Counted from the first letter of the stretch, positions 25,546 through 34,859 are shown. The stretch: 64,000 bases of DNA from CFX5 sp023384495 (GCA_048499455.1 JASNZV010000011.1:124001-188000), one strand, 5' to 3'. Notes: a model not told the origin generated them from the letters alone. Made by a program: numbers and translations.

Positions 25546-26973
25546 TTAGGGGCCGGGGATGAAATCGACCATGCGCCCTTCGGGTGTAAACCAGCCACAG
25601 GGGCACCCTGCGCGATCCGCCGGGGGGACGTCGGGGCGGATGTCACTCAAGACCAGCGGCAGGTAGAGGGGGCCGTTTGCCGGCGGCACAGTGCCGGGAA
25701 CGGCGCCAATCACGGTTTGGCCCGCGATTTGTGCCGTTGTCTGTCCTGGTGACCAACGTGGCCCCACTTGCTTCAGGGGGATGCGGTCCAGCCCCACATT
25801 GATGCGGTCGACGGCGAGGTAATGGATTGTCATTTCCATCTGGGCGTCATAGATCTGCCGGATGATGGCGTTTGAGCAAGTGCCCGCCCGCATGCAACGA
25901 TTGTACTCCACCCCGACCGGCACAAAGTATTCGAGCGACGCCAGTTCGCCCGGCTCGGTAAAGGTGGGGAGATACGTTTCCCCTCCGGATTGATCGGCGT
26001 CGCGCGGCTGCCAGTAGAGTGGAATCGCTGCCGTCACGGCATGGTCCACCGACAGGTTAAGGCTATTCTTACGCCCAATCCGATAGGTGCCGCTGCCCGG
26101 CAATTGCAGGTTGAGGTCGATCGGTTCATTCACATAGGGGTGTACCGGCGTGGGCGGGAAGGTGACCAGCGCAAACTGGGCGCCCTCGGGGATGTTCATG
26201 GCGAACTTGTCATGCCGGTTGGGGAAGTTGCGCGACAACTGCGACGCCAACCCGCCGATCTCACCGGTGGCGCCGGGGCCGATGTACGACTGAAAGGTAA
26301 ACGTCTCGCTGCCCAGGGTGCGGATGGCAATGTACTTTGGTGTCTCTACCGTGAAGGTGGCGGTCAGATTGCTGCGAAAGCCTGGGAAGACAATGGCGCA
26401 GCCGCGGTTTTCGGGGATCGGGATCGCGCCATCTTCGGTGAGTTGAACGAGGGTGGTGTCGCCTTCCGGGTAGCGAAAGGTGTTGGGATTGTGCAGAGGC
26501 TGTATGCGCCCACCTGGCGCAAAGCGTTGCAGCCACGCCTCGCTTGTGATCTCAACGCCGTTTTCATAGACGCGCATGACACCGGCGGGTGAGACAATCG
26601 GCCAACTGTCGGTCAGCGCGGGCTGGCCAAGGCAATTGACCAGCGAGTGTTCGCTGGCGCCCGATCCGGCGTAGCGGGGCGTCACACGCGTGTTGATCGT
26701 CACGGTATTGCCGGTTCGTTGCCCTGATAGATATTGCAACATTCCGTTGTTCGAGTAGACGACAATGGCGTCGCGCAAGACCTCTTCTGGCACTTCACCG
26801 ACTAGGTCGATGATGCTTACACCGTGTGGCTCAAGCCAATCTAGTTGGGCCGCTGACGGTTCGGCTGTCGCCGTGTACGCCAACGAGTAGTTGGTTGTTG
26901 GGGAACTCACAGTAAAGATAAAGATCGCTACTATGAGATAGACAGAAAGACTGTGCCGACGCACAATGCGCAT
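25546..26973 (-). CDS. Secreted protein of unknown function
   Basis: A 475-residue protein beginning MRIVRRHSLSVYLIVAIFIF, a basic N-terminus plus hydrophobic segment, with a likely signal cleavage after residue 30 or so. The mature part is rich in T, P, G and short beta-like runs, without helices or a catalytic motif I recognise. Segments such as TFTVETPKYIAIRTLGSETFTFQ resemble extracellular beta-sandwich modules in Chloroflexota secreted proteins. It ends with CPCGWFTPEGRMVDFIPGP. AAAGGAG precedes the ATG, and a TAGAAT box lies near 27014-27019 on the minus strand. Not obviously linked to its neighbours. Confidence 0.75.
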   Translation of the reverse strand: MRIVRRHSLSVYLIVAIFIFTVSSPTTNYSLAYTATAEPSAAQLDWLEPHGVSIIDLVGEVPEEVLRDAIVVYSNNGMLQYLSGQRTGNTVTINTRVTPRYAGSGASEHSLVNCLGQPALTDSWPIVSPAGVMRVYENGVEITSEAWLQRFAPGGRIQPLHNPNTFRYPEGDTTLVQLTEDGAIPIPENRGCAIVFPGFRSNLTATFTVETPKYIAIRTLGSETFTFQSYIGPGATGEIGGLASQLSRNFPNRHDKFAMNIPEGAQFALVTFPPTPVHPYVNEPIDLNLQLPGSGTYRIGRKNSLNLSVDHAVTAAIPLYWQPRDADQSGGETYLPTFTEPGELASLEYFVPVGVEYNRCMRAGTCSNAIIRQIYDAQMEMTIHYLAVDRINVGLDRIPLKQVGPRWSPGQTTAQIAGQTVIGAVPGTVPPANGPLYLPLVLSDIRPDVPPADRAGCPCGWFTPEGRMVDFIPGP

Positions 26974-27279
26974 GGCGCTCTTCTCCTTTCGAAACTGCTC
27001 AAACCTGTATGCGCTATTCTAACCGGAACAAGCGCCTGCGTCTAGTTTTATCTCCGTATTGTATCCGAGGCCCTGTATATGTTGGTGATCGGGCGAACGG
27101 CGAATTGAGCAATTGCCTCGCGTTGTCGCCTGTAGTACCCTTGACGATTGTCAGTTTCCCTGCAACATAGACAAAGTCCAGACGCCCCGTGGCTGCCGGC
27201 CTGTTGTGCGCAGTGTCCGGCAACCCACAGCATGGGACCGGCGCTGCGTCACAACAATCACAACAACCGAGAGAATTCT
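26974..27279. other. Divergent intergenic region
   Basis: It separates the secreted-protein gene (minus) from the MFS gene (plus). On the minus strand TAGAATAGC (27019-27011) looks like the -10 region of the secreted-protein gene. Short open frames here lack ribosome sites and protein character. I see no gene in it. Confidence 0.5.
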
Positions 27280-28584
27280 ATGTCAAACGCATCCGAACCG
27301 AGCAGTCGAAAAGCGGCGCGGCACGACCCGTACGCCGCGTTGCGCATTCCGAATTACCGCTACTACATGATGGGGTGGTTTATTGCCCTCCTGGGCACCC
27401 GGATCCAAAGTGTGGCCATTGCGTGGGAGATGTATCAGCGCACGGGCGAAGCGTTGGCGCTTGGGCTGGTAGGCCTGGCGCAGGCGCTGCCCACCATGGT
27501 GCTTGCGCTCCCCGCCGGCTATCTGGCGGATCGATATCACCGCCCGCGGTTGGTCATGCTCAGCCTGGCGGCGATGACTAGCACTTCGCTGGCGCTGGCC
27601 GGCCTTTCGTACATGGAGGGTTCGGTCAACCTCATGTACTTGTTCCTTTTTTTGGACGCCACCGCCGTCATCTTGGGCCGGCCTGCGCGCTCGGCGCTGC
27701 TGCCGCAACTCGTGCCGGCCAATGTCTTCCCCAATGCCGTCACCTGGAACACCAGCCTCATGCAGATTTCGGGGGTCGTTGGGCCGGCAATCGGCGGCTT
27801 TATCATCATCTGGAGCGTGCCGGCGGCGTATGTAATCACGGCCGGCACCTCGCTCCTCTTTATCCTGTTATTGTCTCGGCTTCAGTTGAAGCATGGTGAA
27901 AGCAGGCTGGCCAGTGGCTCGGCGGTGGAGAATCTGCTGGCCGGCATCCACTTTGTGCGGCGGACGCGCATCATCCTGGCCATGATCACACTGGACATGT
28001 TTGGCGTGCTGCTCGGTGGCGCGGTCTATTTGCTGCCCATCTTTGCTGAAGACATCCTCAACGTTGGCGCCACCGGGTTTGGCTGGTTGCGCGCGGCGCC
28101 GGCGATTGGCGCCATGTGTATGGCCTTTCTGCTCATCTATCTGCCCCCCATGAAGCGCGCCGGCTGGAGCTTGCTGCTCAATGTGGCTGGTTTTGGCGTC
28201 GCCACCATTGTGTTTGGGTTTTCCACTTCATTCTGGTTGTCGTTCTTTGTGCTCTTCCTGACGGGCGCATTTGACAATGTGAGCATGGTGATCCGCCAGA
28301 CCCTGCAGCAGTTGTTAACGCCCGACCACATGCGCGGGCGGGTTTCGGCGGTGTCGGCCGTCTTCATCAGCGCGTCGAACGAACTGGGCGGTTTGGAGTC
28401 GGGGCTGGTGGCGCACTGGTTTGGGCCGGTGATTTCAGCGGTCAGCGGCGGTATTGGCACGCTCTTCGTGGTGGCGACGACCGGCTGGCTGGCGCCCGAA
28501 CTACGCAAACTGGGCCCTATGCACGATGTGCGGCCTGTGGAGCCACCCCTCCCGGCCAGCAAACAGGCCCTGCCGGTTGCCTAG
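27280..28584 (+). CDS. Major facilitator superfamily transporter (MFS_3/enterobactin exporter-like)
   Basis: A 434-residue inner-membrane protein with about 12 helices. PYAALRIPNYRYYMMGWFIALLGTRIQSVAIAW is split here as the family N-terminus (ALRIPNYRYYMMGWF, then the first helix). LPAGYLADRYHRPRLVMLSL is the loop 2-3 MFS signature (G-x-L-x-D-R-x-x-R), and the second-half counterpart contains TPDHMRGRVSAVSAVF. The EntS-like branch exports siderophores, drugs or other small molecules. ATG 27280 is preceded by GAGA; an earlier in-frame start gives a non-helical extension. A hairpin plus T-run ends the transcript. Confidence 0.9.
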   Translation: MSNASEPSSRKAARHDPYAALRIPNYRYYMMGWFIALLGTRIQSVAIAWEMYQRTGEALALGLVGLAQALPTMVLALPAGYLADRYHRPRLVMLSLAAMTSTSLALAGLSYMEGSVNLMYLFLFLDATAVILGRPARSALLPQLVPANVFPNAVTWNTSLMQISGVVGPAIGGFIIIWSVPAAYVITAGTSLLFILLLSRLQLKHGESRLASGSAVENLLAGIHFVRRTRIILAMITLDMFGVLLGGAVYLLPIFAEDILNVGATGFGWLRAAPAIGAMCMAFLLIYLPPMKRAGWSLLLNVAGFGVATIVFGFSTSFWLSFFVLFLTGAFDNVSMVIRQTLQQLLTPDHMRGRVSAVSAVFISASNELGGLESGLVAHWFGPVISAVSGGIGTLFVVATTGWLAPELRKLGPMHDVRPVEPPLPASKQALPVA

Positions 28585-28759
28585 CCCATACTTTGGGCAT
28601 GCCCCTATCCAGTGAATCCTTACAATCTTGTAGGTTTTTATGGGAAAATAGTCCAAAATTGGAGATTTGTACACATTTTTTAAGACTATTTCATGGATTT
28701 TGGGGCAATTGGGGCTTTACAACTGGCACACTCTATGGTATCCTTTTGAATACAGATTG

Positions 28760-28817
28760 CCTGTCACGTTGCGGCTCAGCCGCTATCGGGGGAAACGTGA
28801 CAGGTAATCTCTTTTTT
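28760..28817 (+). terminator. Composite hairpin terminator after the MFS gene
   Basis: CCTGTCACGTT (28760-28770) pairs with AACGTGACAGG (28794-28804). Inside the loop lies GCGGCTCAGCCGC (28771-28783). TTTTTT follows at 28812-28817. The preceding 28600-28750 stretch is clearly AT-rich compared with the rest of the window and holds no gene. It also separates the convergent tyrS gene. Confidence 0.7.
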
Positions 28818-28853
28818 ATTGGGCTCTTGTGGGTTTCCGTCAACGCCAATGCG

Positions 28854-30098
28854 TCAGGCTGGGTTTGGGTGGCGCACTCGTAGGAATTTTCGCTTGCCCA
28901 CCTGAAGCACCGTTTCTGCACCCGGCTTGACCTCCACGGTAGTCTCCATTTGGCGCACAGCTTCGCCGCCGATGCGCACGCCGCCCTGTTCCATCAACCG
29001 GCGCGCCTCCCCTTTGGATTTGACCATGCCGGCGGCGTACAGCAGGTCGATGAGTGACTGGGGCGCATCCAGCATGAAGACAGGCGCATCGCTGGGGGCC
29101 TCGCCGGCGTGCATGCGCCCGGCGTCCTCGGCGGCGCGAGTGGCGGCCTCGTCGCCATGAAAAATGCTCACGATCTCCCACGCCAACTCGCGCTTGAATG
29201 CGCGCATCTCCAAATCGCCTTGTTCGATGGCGGCAAAGCGGGTGTCAATCCACTCTTGTCGCCAGCGCGTCGCCAGTTCGGCGTAGTTGCGCATGGCCGA
29301 ATCAGGCACATTGAGCACTTTGGTGAAGATTACTCCGGGTGACTCGTCGATGCCGATATAATTCCCAAGCGACTTGCTCATCTTGAGCAGACCATCGGTG
29401 CCAACGAGGATCGGGAAGGTGAGCACCACCTGGGGCCGCATGCCGTGGGCCTCCATGAGCTTGCGCCCGGCCATCAGGTTGAAGAGCTGGTCGGTGCCGC
29501 CGATCTGCACATCTGTCTCCAGCGCCACGGCGTCATAGCCCTGCATCAGTGCATAGAAAAATTCGTGTAGCCAAATCGGGTCGCCTTTGTCATAGCGCTT
29601 GGCAAAGTTTTCGCGCATCAAGAATTGTTGCACGGTGAAGCTGCCCGCCAGCCGGATTACGTCGGTGAAGCTCAACTCGCCCAACCACTCGTGGTTGTAA
29701 CGCACGGTCGTCTTCACCGGGTCGAGCACGCGAAAGACCTGTTGCGCATAGGTGGCCGCCTTGCCCAGCGCCTCATCCAGCGTCTGCTGCTTGCGGGCGC
29801 TCTCTTTGTCGCTGGGGTCGCCGATGATGCCCGTAAAGGTCCCAATTAAGAAGGTGACATCGTGACCCAAATCCTGAAACTGACGCAGTTTGCGCATGGG
29901 GATCGTATGCCCCAGGTGCAAGTCGGGCGAGGATGGGTCGAACCCACAATAGACCTTGAGCGGGCGACCTTGTGCAAAGCTCTCAGCCACGCGCATGCGC
30001 AGCTCCTGCTCCATATGTTTGGAGGTTTGGGGATCGCCAAAATCAACCCCGCGCATGAGGATGCGCATCTGCTCATCGACCGGTGGGAACTTCGCCAT
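28854..30098 (-). CDS. tyrS: Tyrosyl-tRNA synthetase
   Basis: A 414-residue class I synthetase. HLGH (61-64) is the HIGH motif and KMSKS (239-243) the second signature. VYCGFDPSSPDL, GGTDQLFNLMAGRK and QFLMRENFAKRYDKGDPI are tyrosine and tRNA binding regions. The C-terminal S4 RNA-binding domain is recognisable from VKSKGEARRLMEQGGVRIGG. Length and motifs suit the TyrZ-like bacterial type. GGAG precedes the ATG. No T-box structure is visible upstream. Confidence 0.96.
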   Translation of the reverse strand: MAKFPPVDEQMRILMRGVDFGDPQTSKHMEQELRMRVAESFAQGRPLKVYCGFDPSSPDLHLGHTIPMRKLRQFQDLGHDVTFLIGTFTGIIGDPSDKESARKQQTLDEALGKAATYAQQVFRVLDPVKTTVRYNHEWLGELSFTDVIRLAGSFTVQQFLMRENFAKRYDKGDPIWLHEFFYALMQGYDAVALETDVQIGGTDQLFNLMAGRKLMEAHGMRPQVVLTFPILVGTDGLLKMSKSLGNYIGIDESPGVIFTKVLNVPDSAMRNYAELATRWRQEWIDTRFAAIEQGDLEMRAFKRELAWEIVSIFHGDEAATRAAEDAGRMHAGEAPSDAPVFMLDAPQSLIDLLYAAGMVKSKGEARRLMEQGGVRIGGEAVRQMETTVEVKPGAETVLQVGKRKFLRVRHPNPA

Positions 30099-30202
30099 CT
30101 TCGCTGACTCCGAATCAAATATGCAATCCGTAATGGATGATTGAGCCTCGACTGTCGTCCATCGAGTACATCTACTCTACCCAAATCTAGAAGCACGGTC
30201 AA

Positions 30203-31279
30203 CTATGGCAGCGGCTGAATGGAATTGAGCGCGCCAAAGCTGTTGACCTCAAGCCGCCACTCTGAGCCAGGCTGGCATTGGAGGTACTCTTCCAATGCGC
30301 GCGGCTGATAGGTAAATGACTGCTCCCCGGCGCTAACGATACACTGATACCGTTCGCTGCCCCGCCCCAGCCGCTGGCGCGGCTGCAACGCCGCCACTGG
30401 CCACTCGGGCGCAAAACCGGTTCCACGCTGCTCCAGGGTGTCAACCACGCGCCATTCGTCGACCGTGTACGAGCAGCGGTCCTCATAGATTTCGTAGCGA
30501 CAGTCTTGCACCACGCGGCCCACACCAGTGCCGGTGTCCACCACATAGGGTGTGCCGCAAACTTCGCGCGCGTTGTCGGCAGGCGTATCCTGCGTGCGGC
30601 GCAGCGCGGGTTGGCAGCTTACGCCTGCGGCGTCTTGCGGCAATTGATCCCACCAGGCGGTGTGCTGCACCGGAACCAGCCCCTCAATGGGGACGGAGCG
30701 AACCCAGCGCGCCTCACGCACAACCCCAACCATCTCGGTCGTCCGCATGGAGAGGATGGCGAAGAGCGCCAACGCGCCGACCACCAGGCCGACGATGCCC
30801 ACGATGAGCCATGAACCGCCGCTTCGGGAAGCCTTGGGCGTCGCCGGCGACGATGCGACGGGCTTTGGCCTGGCCAGGGGCGCGCCACAACGCTGGCAGG
30901 TGGTGGCCGTCCCCGGGTTGGCGGCCCCGCAGGTTGCACAGACAATATCCGGCGGTGGCCCGGCGTGGAAGGCGCCCACAACGTTGCCGGCCTCACGGCG
31001 AGCGCCCTCGTCAAGCGCGCCGCCACACTGGCGACAGGTGGCGGCAGTGGCGGCGTTGCGCGCTCCACAGTAGGGGCAATGGACATCAGGCCCCGCCTGG
31101 GCGCGTGCAATCTTCTCTGTGTCTTGCAACAACTGGCCGGCAGCCGCTGCTTCAAATTGGACATTGTCGGGCTGGGGGGCGCCACACCCGCTGCATGTGG
31201 TCTGTGTCCCTGGATTGCGCGTGTTGCAGCGCGGGCAGGTCCACTCCAACTCAACAAAGCCTAGTTCCTTGGTTGTCAA
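30203..31279 (-). CDS. Membrane protein with three N-terminal zinc ribbons
   Basis: A 358-residue protein. Three RanBP2/zinc-ribbon-like modules are spaced through residues 14-135: CPRCNTRNPGTQTTCSGCG, CPYCGARNAATAATCRQCG and CATCGAANPGTATTCQRCG, each with four cysteines. One membrane helix (WLIVGIVGLVVGALALFAIL) follows, then a roughly 180-residue domain on the far side with paired cysteines (VSCQPAL, VCGTPY, DCRYEIYEDRCSY). The start is TTG 31279, with GGGAGG 8 bases before it. It may sense or scaffold through its ribbons. I do not recognise the outer domain. Confidence 0.75.
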   Translation of the reverse strand: MTTKELGFVELEWTCPRCNTRNPGTQTTCSGCGAPQPDNVQFEAAAAGQLLQDTEKIARAQAGPDVHCPYCGARNAATAATCRQCGGALDEGARREAGNVVGAFHAGPPPDIVCATCGAANPGTATTCQRCGAPLARPKPVASSPATPKASRSGGSWLIVGIVGLVVGALALFAILSMRTTEMVGVVREARWVRSVPIEGLVPVQHTAWWDQLPQDAAGVSCQPALRRTQDTPADNAREVCGTPYVVDTGTGVGRVVQDCRYEIYEDRCSYTVDEWRVVDTLEQRGTGFAPEWPVAALQPRQRLGRGSERYQCIVSAGEQSFTYQPRALEEYLQCQPGSEWRLEVNSFGALNSIQPLP

Positions 31280-31359
31280 GGTCTTGGCCTCCCGTTATAA
31301 TGCCCCAGCGGCAATCTTCCCAGCTTTTGCTGGGTTGGAAACCCGCCTTTCACAGCGAG

Positions 31360-31404
31360 AAGTCGCCGCCGCGACTTGATTTTCGGCGCCTGAGGCGGCG
31401 ACTT
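31360..31404 (+). promoter_or_regulatory. 11-bp inverted repeat between divergent genes
   Basis: AAGTCGCCGCC (31360-31370) is inverted as GGCGGCGACTT (31394-31404), followed by TTCC. A smaller hairpin CCCAGCTTTTGCTGGG lies at 31319-31334. Both are between the zinc-ribbon gene and the methyltransferase gene and may be leader structures or operators. Confidence 0.4.
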
Positions 31405-31472
31405 TTCCGTGTCAGTAGCCGGATTTGTCCGTTGCAACGATAAAGTGTGCGGCAGCAGGTGAACCCATTCCC

Positions 31473-32264
31473 ATGTCCGAACTGCTCAAGTCATGCATGT
31501 GTACCCAGGCCCAACTGGAGTCAGCGTCGTTTCAGGCCTGGTGTGACCGTTTGGGCCAGCCGCGCAACCACCTGCATCGCAAGGTTTGGGAGTGGTGCTA
31601 TATTGCCCAGGCGCTGCACGAACGAAATCTGTTGCAACCGGGCTGTCGCGGCCTCGGTTTTGCCGTAGGCCAGGAGCCTCTGCCGGCGCTCTTTGCCGCA
31701 GCCGGTTGCGCCGTCACCGCCACCGACCAGCCGCCAGACCAGGCGCAAATCGGCGGATGGGTCGCCACGGGCCAACATGCCGCCGCCGTCGAACAGCTTC
31801 TCCATCCCACCATCTGCGCCCCGGCGCTCTTTCGAGAGCGAGTGACCTTTCGCCCGGTGGATATGCGTTCGATCCCTGCCGATCTGGCCGGTTTCGACTT
31901 TCTCTGGTCGTCGTGCTCGCTGGAACACCTGGGTTCGCTGGCGCAGGCGGAACAATTCATATTCGACTCGTTGCGCTGTCTGCGTCCGGGTGGCGTGGCG
32001 GTGCACACCACCGAGTACAACGTCTCGTCAAACCTGTTTACGATCCGTTCGGGCCAGACGGTGCTCTTGCGCCGCCGCGACCTCGAGCGGATCGCCCGGA
32101 TGTTGCGCGCCCAGGGCCATGCGCTTGAGCTTGACTTCTCGCCCGGCAATGGGCCTGTGGACGCAATGGTCGACCGCCCGCCCTATCGGCCCACCATGCA
32201 CCTCAAGCTGCGAATTGGCCGCTTTGTGGCGACCTCGTTTGGGCTGATCATCCAGCGGCAATAG
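31473..32264 (+). CDS. Class I SAM-dependent methyltransferase-like protein
   Basis: A 263-residue protein with a degenerate methyltransferase fold: RGLGFAVGQEPLPALFAAAG (motif I region, G-x-G), VTATDQPPDQ (end of strand 2 acidic residue D), FDFLWSSCSLEHL (motif IV, where H-L follow) and LRCLRPGGVAVHTTEY (motif VI). These are typical of Methyltransf_11-like proteins found with sugar and lipid modification genes. The ATG at 31473 is chosen; an in-frame TTG at 31425 lies upstream. No operon partner gives the substrate. Confidence 0.72.
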   Translation: MSELLKSCMCTQAQLESASFQAWCDRLGQPRNHLHRKVWEWCYIAQALHERNLLQPGCRGLGFAVGQEPLPALFAAAGCAVTATDQPPDQAQIGGWVATGQHAAAVEQLLHPTICAPALFRERVTFRPVDMRSIPADLAGFDFLWSSCSLEHLGSLAQAEQFIFDSLRCLRPGGVAVHTTEYNVSSNLFTIRSGQTVLLRRRDLERIARMLRAQGHALELDFSPGNGPVDAMVDRPPYRPTMHLKLRIGRFVATSFGLIIQRQ

Positions 32265-32408
32265 TGCGAACCGCGCTGCGAAGTTGCGATAGCCATTTGC
32301 CAAACGGTGCGCTCTGTGTCATGCTTTGGCCGGCTGCGCCCGTTGTGCGTCGCAGCCTGTGTCACAGTATACAATTTTCACCATCAGAAACAAATCAAGG
32401 AGGACCCT

Positions 32409-33497
32409 ATGCCAACGAAAGCCCGTGGCGCCATTGCGCGCACGCCCGGCGCGCCGCTCAGCATTGAGGAATTTACCATTGGCGACCCTGGCCCCAACGA
32501 GGTCTTAGTGCGGATTCTAGCCTCTGGCGTCTGTCACACCGATTTGGGTGTCAAGATGGGCGTCTATGGCAGCGAGGGCTATCCCTTTTTGATGGGCCAT
32601 GAGGGCGCGGGCGTCATCGAGGCCGTTGGGCCGGGCGTGACCAAACACAAGGTAGGCGACCATGTGATCCTGGCGTGGCGCGCCCCCTGCGGCGAGTGCC
32701 GCTTCTGCCGCAAGGGCAAGCCCAGCTTTTGCGCGGCGAGCCTCAACGCCGAAAAGCGCATGACCACCCACGATGGCCTCACGCTCAACCCGGTGCTGGG
32801 CATTGGCACCTTCTGCACACACACGCTGGTCCACGCCGACCAGGCAGTGGGCTACGACCCGGCGCTGCCCGCGCCGCAGATGTCGCTCATCGGCTGCGGC
32901 GTGATGACCGGCGTCGGCGCCGCGCTCTACGCCGCGGGGGTGAGCCCCGGCAGCAGCGCGGCCGTCTTTGGCTGTGGTGGCGTTGGGAATAGCGTCATCG
33001 CCGGGGCCAAACTGGGCGGCGCCACCACGATCATTGCGGTGGATATCGACCCCAAGAAGCTGGAGTGGGCCAAGGACTTTGGGGCCACGCATACTGTCAA
33101 TGCCGCCGAGGTCGACCCGGTGGTCAAAATCAAGGAGATCACCGGTGGGCACGGCGCAAACTTTACCTTTGAGGCGGTGGGCAAGGCGCAGACGCTTGAT
33201 CAGGCGCTTTGGAGCCGCGACCTGGCCGGCACCTGTGTGCTCATCGGCGTGCCTGGCCCCGGCCCCGAGTTGACCATCCCGCTGCAGAAGCTCTTCGACC
33301 TGGGCGGCCACCTTTGCGTCTCGTGGTATGGCGACTGCCTGCCGACGCGCGACTTCCCACTGCTGGCCGACTGGTATCGCCTGGGCCAACTCAACCTCGA
33401 CAAGGTGGTGAGCCGGCTGGTGACGCTCGATGAGGCCGATGAGGCCTTTGCCGCCATGGAGCGGGGCGAAACCCTGCGGTCGGTGATTGTGTTTTGA
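32409..33497 (+). CDS. Zinc-dependent MDR alcohol dehydrogenase (class III / thiol-dependent formaldehyde dehydrogenase type)
   Basis: A 362-residue enzyme. The catalytic zinc residues are in SGVCHTDLGV and MGHEGAGV, and the structural zinc lobe CGECRFCRKGKPSFC has all four cysteines. VFGCGGVGNSVIAGAKLGG is the NAD loop, with DIDPKKLEWAK after it. The pattern follows mycothiol- or NDMA-dependent dehydrogenases and GSH-dependent formaldehyde dehydrogenase; which thiol applies here is unknown. AAGGAGGACC stands 4 bases before ATG 32409. It probably oxidises formaldehyde adducts or short alcohols. Confidence 0.88.
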   Translation: MPTKARGAIARTPGAPLSIEEFTIGDPGPNEVLVRILASGVCHTDLGVKMGVYGSEGYPFLMGHEGAGVIEAVGPGVTKHKVGDHVILAWRAPCGECRFCRKGKPSFCAASLNAEKRMTTHDGLTLNPVLGIGTFCTHTLVHADQAVGYDPALPAPQMSLIGCGVMTGVGAALYAAGVSPGSSAAVFGCGGVGNSVIAGAKLGGATTIIAVDIDPKKLEWAKDFGATHTVNAAEVDPVVKIKEITGGHGANFTFEAVGKAQTLDQALWSRDLAGTCVLIGVPGPGPELTIPLQKLFDLGGHLCVSWYGDCLPTRDFPLLADWYRLGQLNLDKVVSRLVTLDEADEAFAAMERGETLRSVIVF

Positions 33498-33500
33498 GAA

Positions 33501-33530
33501 GTGAGGAGTGATGGGTGATTCACTCCTCAC
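33501..33530 (+). repeat. Heptamer-period repeat forming a hairpin
   Basis: The units GTGAGGA, GTGATGG, GTGATTC start 3 bases after the dehydrogenase stop. GTGAGGAGTG (33501-33510) is also the exact inverse of CACTCCTCAC (33521-33530), so a 10-bp hairpin forms between the dehydrogenase and the aminopeptidase genes. Confidence 0.6.
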
Positions 33531-33574
33531 CCGTAACTTCGAGAAGAAAAAGAAAGCGAACCAAGAGCAACCTC

Positions 33575-34627
33575 ATGTTCGACCTGATCAAAGAATTGAC
33601 CGAACTGCCGGGGCCGGTGGGGCAAGAAGGCCCCGTGCTCGACCGCATCGAGGCGCTCTGGCAGGGGCTGGGCGCTCAGGTCACGCGCACCAAGATCGGC
33701 AACATCCTTGCCCGCTGTGGGGGGCGCGGCCCGCGCCTGGTGCTCATGGCGCACGCCGACGAACTCTGTTACCTCGTCCGTTCGATTGACCCCAGCGGCT
33801 ATCTCTATCTTGCCAATGGTCAAGGCTGGAATCGCACTGCCGGCAACCGCAACGCTTTCTACATGGGGTCGCGGGTCAAGATTTTGGCCCGCACGGGCCC
33901 CATCCCCGGCGTGATCGCCACGACCACCGGCCACCTGGCCACCATTTCGCAGCCGGAACTGGATGAGTTGACCTGGGATGATTTCTGGGTGGATACGGGA
34001 CTCAGCCACGATGAATTGGTTGACCGAGGCGTGACACCCGGCACGCGCGTCATCTGGGACGCGACCACCGAGCGCTGGGGCGACCATGTGGTGGGCAAGG
34101 CGTTGGACGACCGCGTCCCGCTGGCCGTTCTCACCGAAGTGGCGCGCCGGGTCCCCGCGGCCGAGTTGGGGTGCGAACTGACGTTGGCCTGCACCGTGCA
34201 AGAGGAGATTGGGTTGGTCGGCGCATTCGCCATGAGCGCCCACGAGCCGTTTGACGCTGCGATCGCGGTGGAGATTGGGCTGGCCGGCGACATCCCCGGC
34301 GTGGCCCAGCGCTGGGTCCCCACGCGATTGGGCGGCGGCCCGATTTTGGCGCACAAGGATTCGCTCGTTCACTATGACCATGCCCTCACCGCCAGGCTGG
34401 AAGAGACCGCCCGCACAGCTGGCATCCCCATCCAACACGCCGTTTTCGGCTCGTTTGGCAGTGACGGCGCCGCCACCATGAAGGCCGACATCCCCAGCGC
34501 GCTGGTGGCCTTTCCGGGCCGCTACACCCATACCCCGTTTGAGACGGGCCATCTGGGGGATATTGAGGCGCTGGCAGCGTGGCTCTGCGCATTTGTGCGT
34601 GATGGATTCAGCAAAGGAGAATCATAG
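33575..34627 (+). CDS. M42-family metallo-aminopeptidase
   Basis: A 350-residue cytoplasmic zinc/cobalt exopeptidase of the glutamyl-aminopeptidase/FrvX/TET group. Metal ligands are in MAHADELCYLV (His), GKALDDRVPLAV (bridging Asp), CTVQEEIGLVGA (catalytic Glu pair), AVEIGLAGD and RYTHTPFE (last His), so the site appears intact. Family members form dodecameric tetrahedra that trim short peptides. ATG 33575 is chosen; earlier in-frame starts lie in the repeat region. It follows the dehydrogenase gene closely. Confidence 0.9.
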   Translation: MFDLIKELTELPGPVGQEGPVLDRIEALWQGLGAQVTRTKIGNILARCGGRGPRLVLMAHADELCYLVRSIDPSGYLYLANGQGWNRTAGNRNAFYMGSRVKILARTGPIPGVIATTTGHLATISQPELDELTWDDFWVDTGLSHDELVDRGVTPGTRVIWDATTERWGDHVVGKALDDRVPLAVLTEVARRVPAAELGCELTLACTVQEEIGLVGAFAMSAHEPFDAAIAVEIGLAGDIPGVAQRWVPTRLGGGPILAHKDSLVHYDHALTARLEETARTAGIPIQHAVFGSFGSDGAATMKADIPSALVAFPGRYTHTPFETGHLGDIEALAAWLCAFVRDGFSKGES

Positions 34628-34729
34628 ATTTGCGCAAGCCCTGATCGAACATTTGTTCATTGGCCAATTGGTCTCTCCTGACAACCATCCGGCGCTGCGT
34701 ACGTCATGAGTCACTGGCCCTGTGGCAAG

Positions 34730-34819
34730 TTGCGGATTCTGGCGTGTTGACGTAGAATAGCCGCAAAGAGAGTGATGTGTACTCCGCTCGGCTCCCTGGG
34801 GGCAGCCGGGCGTTTTTTT
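34730..34819 (+). promoter_or_regulatory. Promoter and terminator-like leader upstream of typA
   Basis: TTGCGG (34730-34735), 17 bases, TAGAAT (34753-34758) form a plausible promoter. About 20 bases after the expected start comes a hairpin CGCTCGGCT (34785-34793) / AGCCGGGCG (34804-34812, one G-U pair) followed by seven T at 34813-34819, 40 bases before the typA ATG. It is either an attenuator of typA, a short stable RNA, or simply the terminator of the upstream aminopeptidase. Confidence 0.6.
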
Positions 34820-34859
34820 GGTTTGTCTACGGCTCTCTGTGAGTCAGGCAGGTAACACT

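Noticed and set aside
30100..30202. T-box or other riboswitch upstream of tyrS
   Set aside because: The 5' region is short and shows no T-box sequence or terminator/antiterminator pair.
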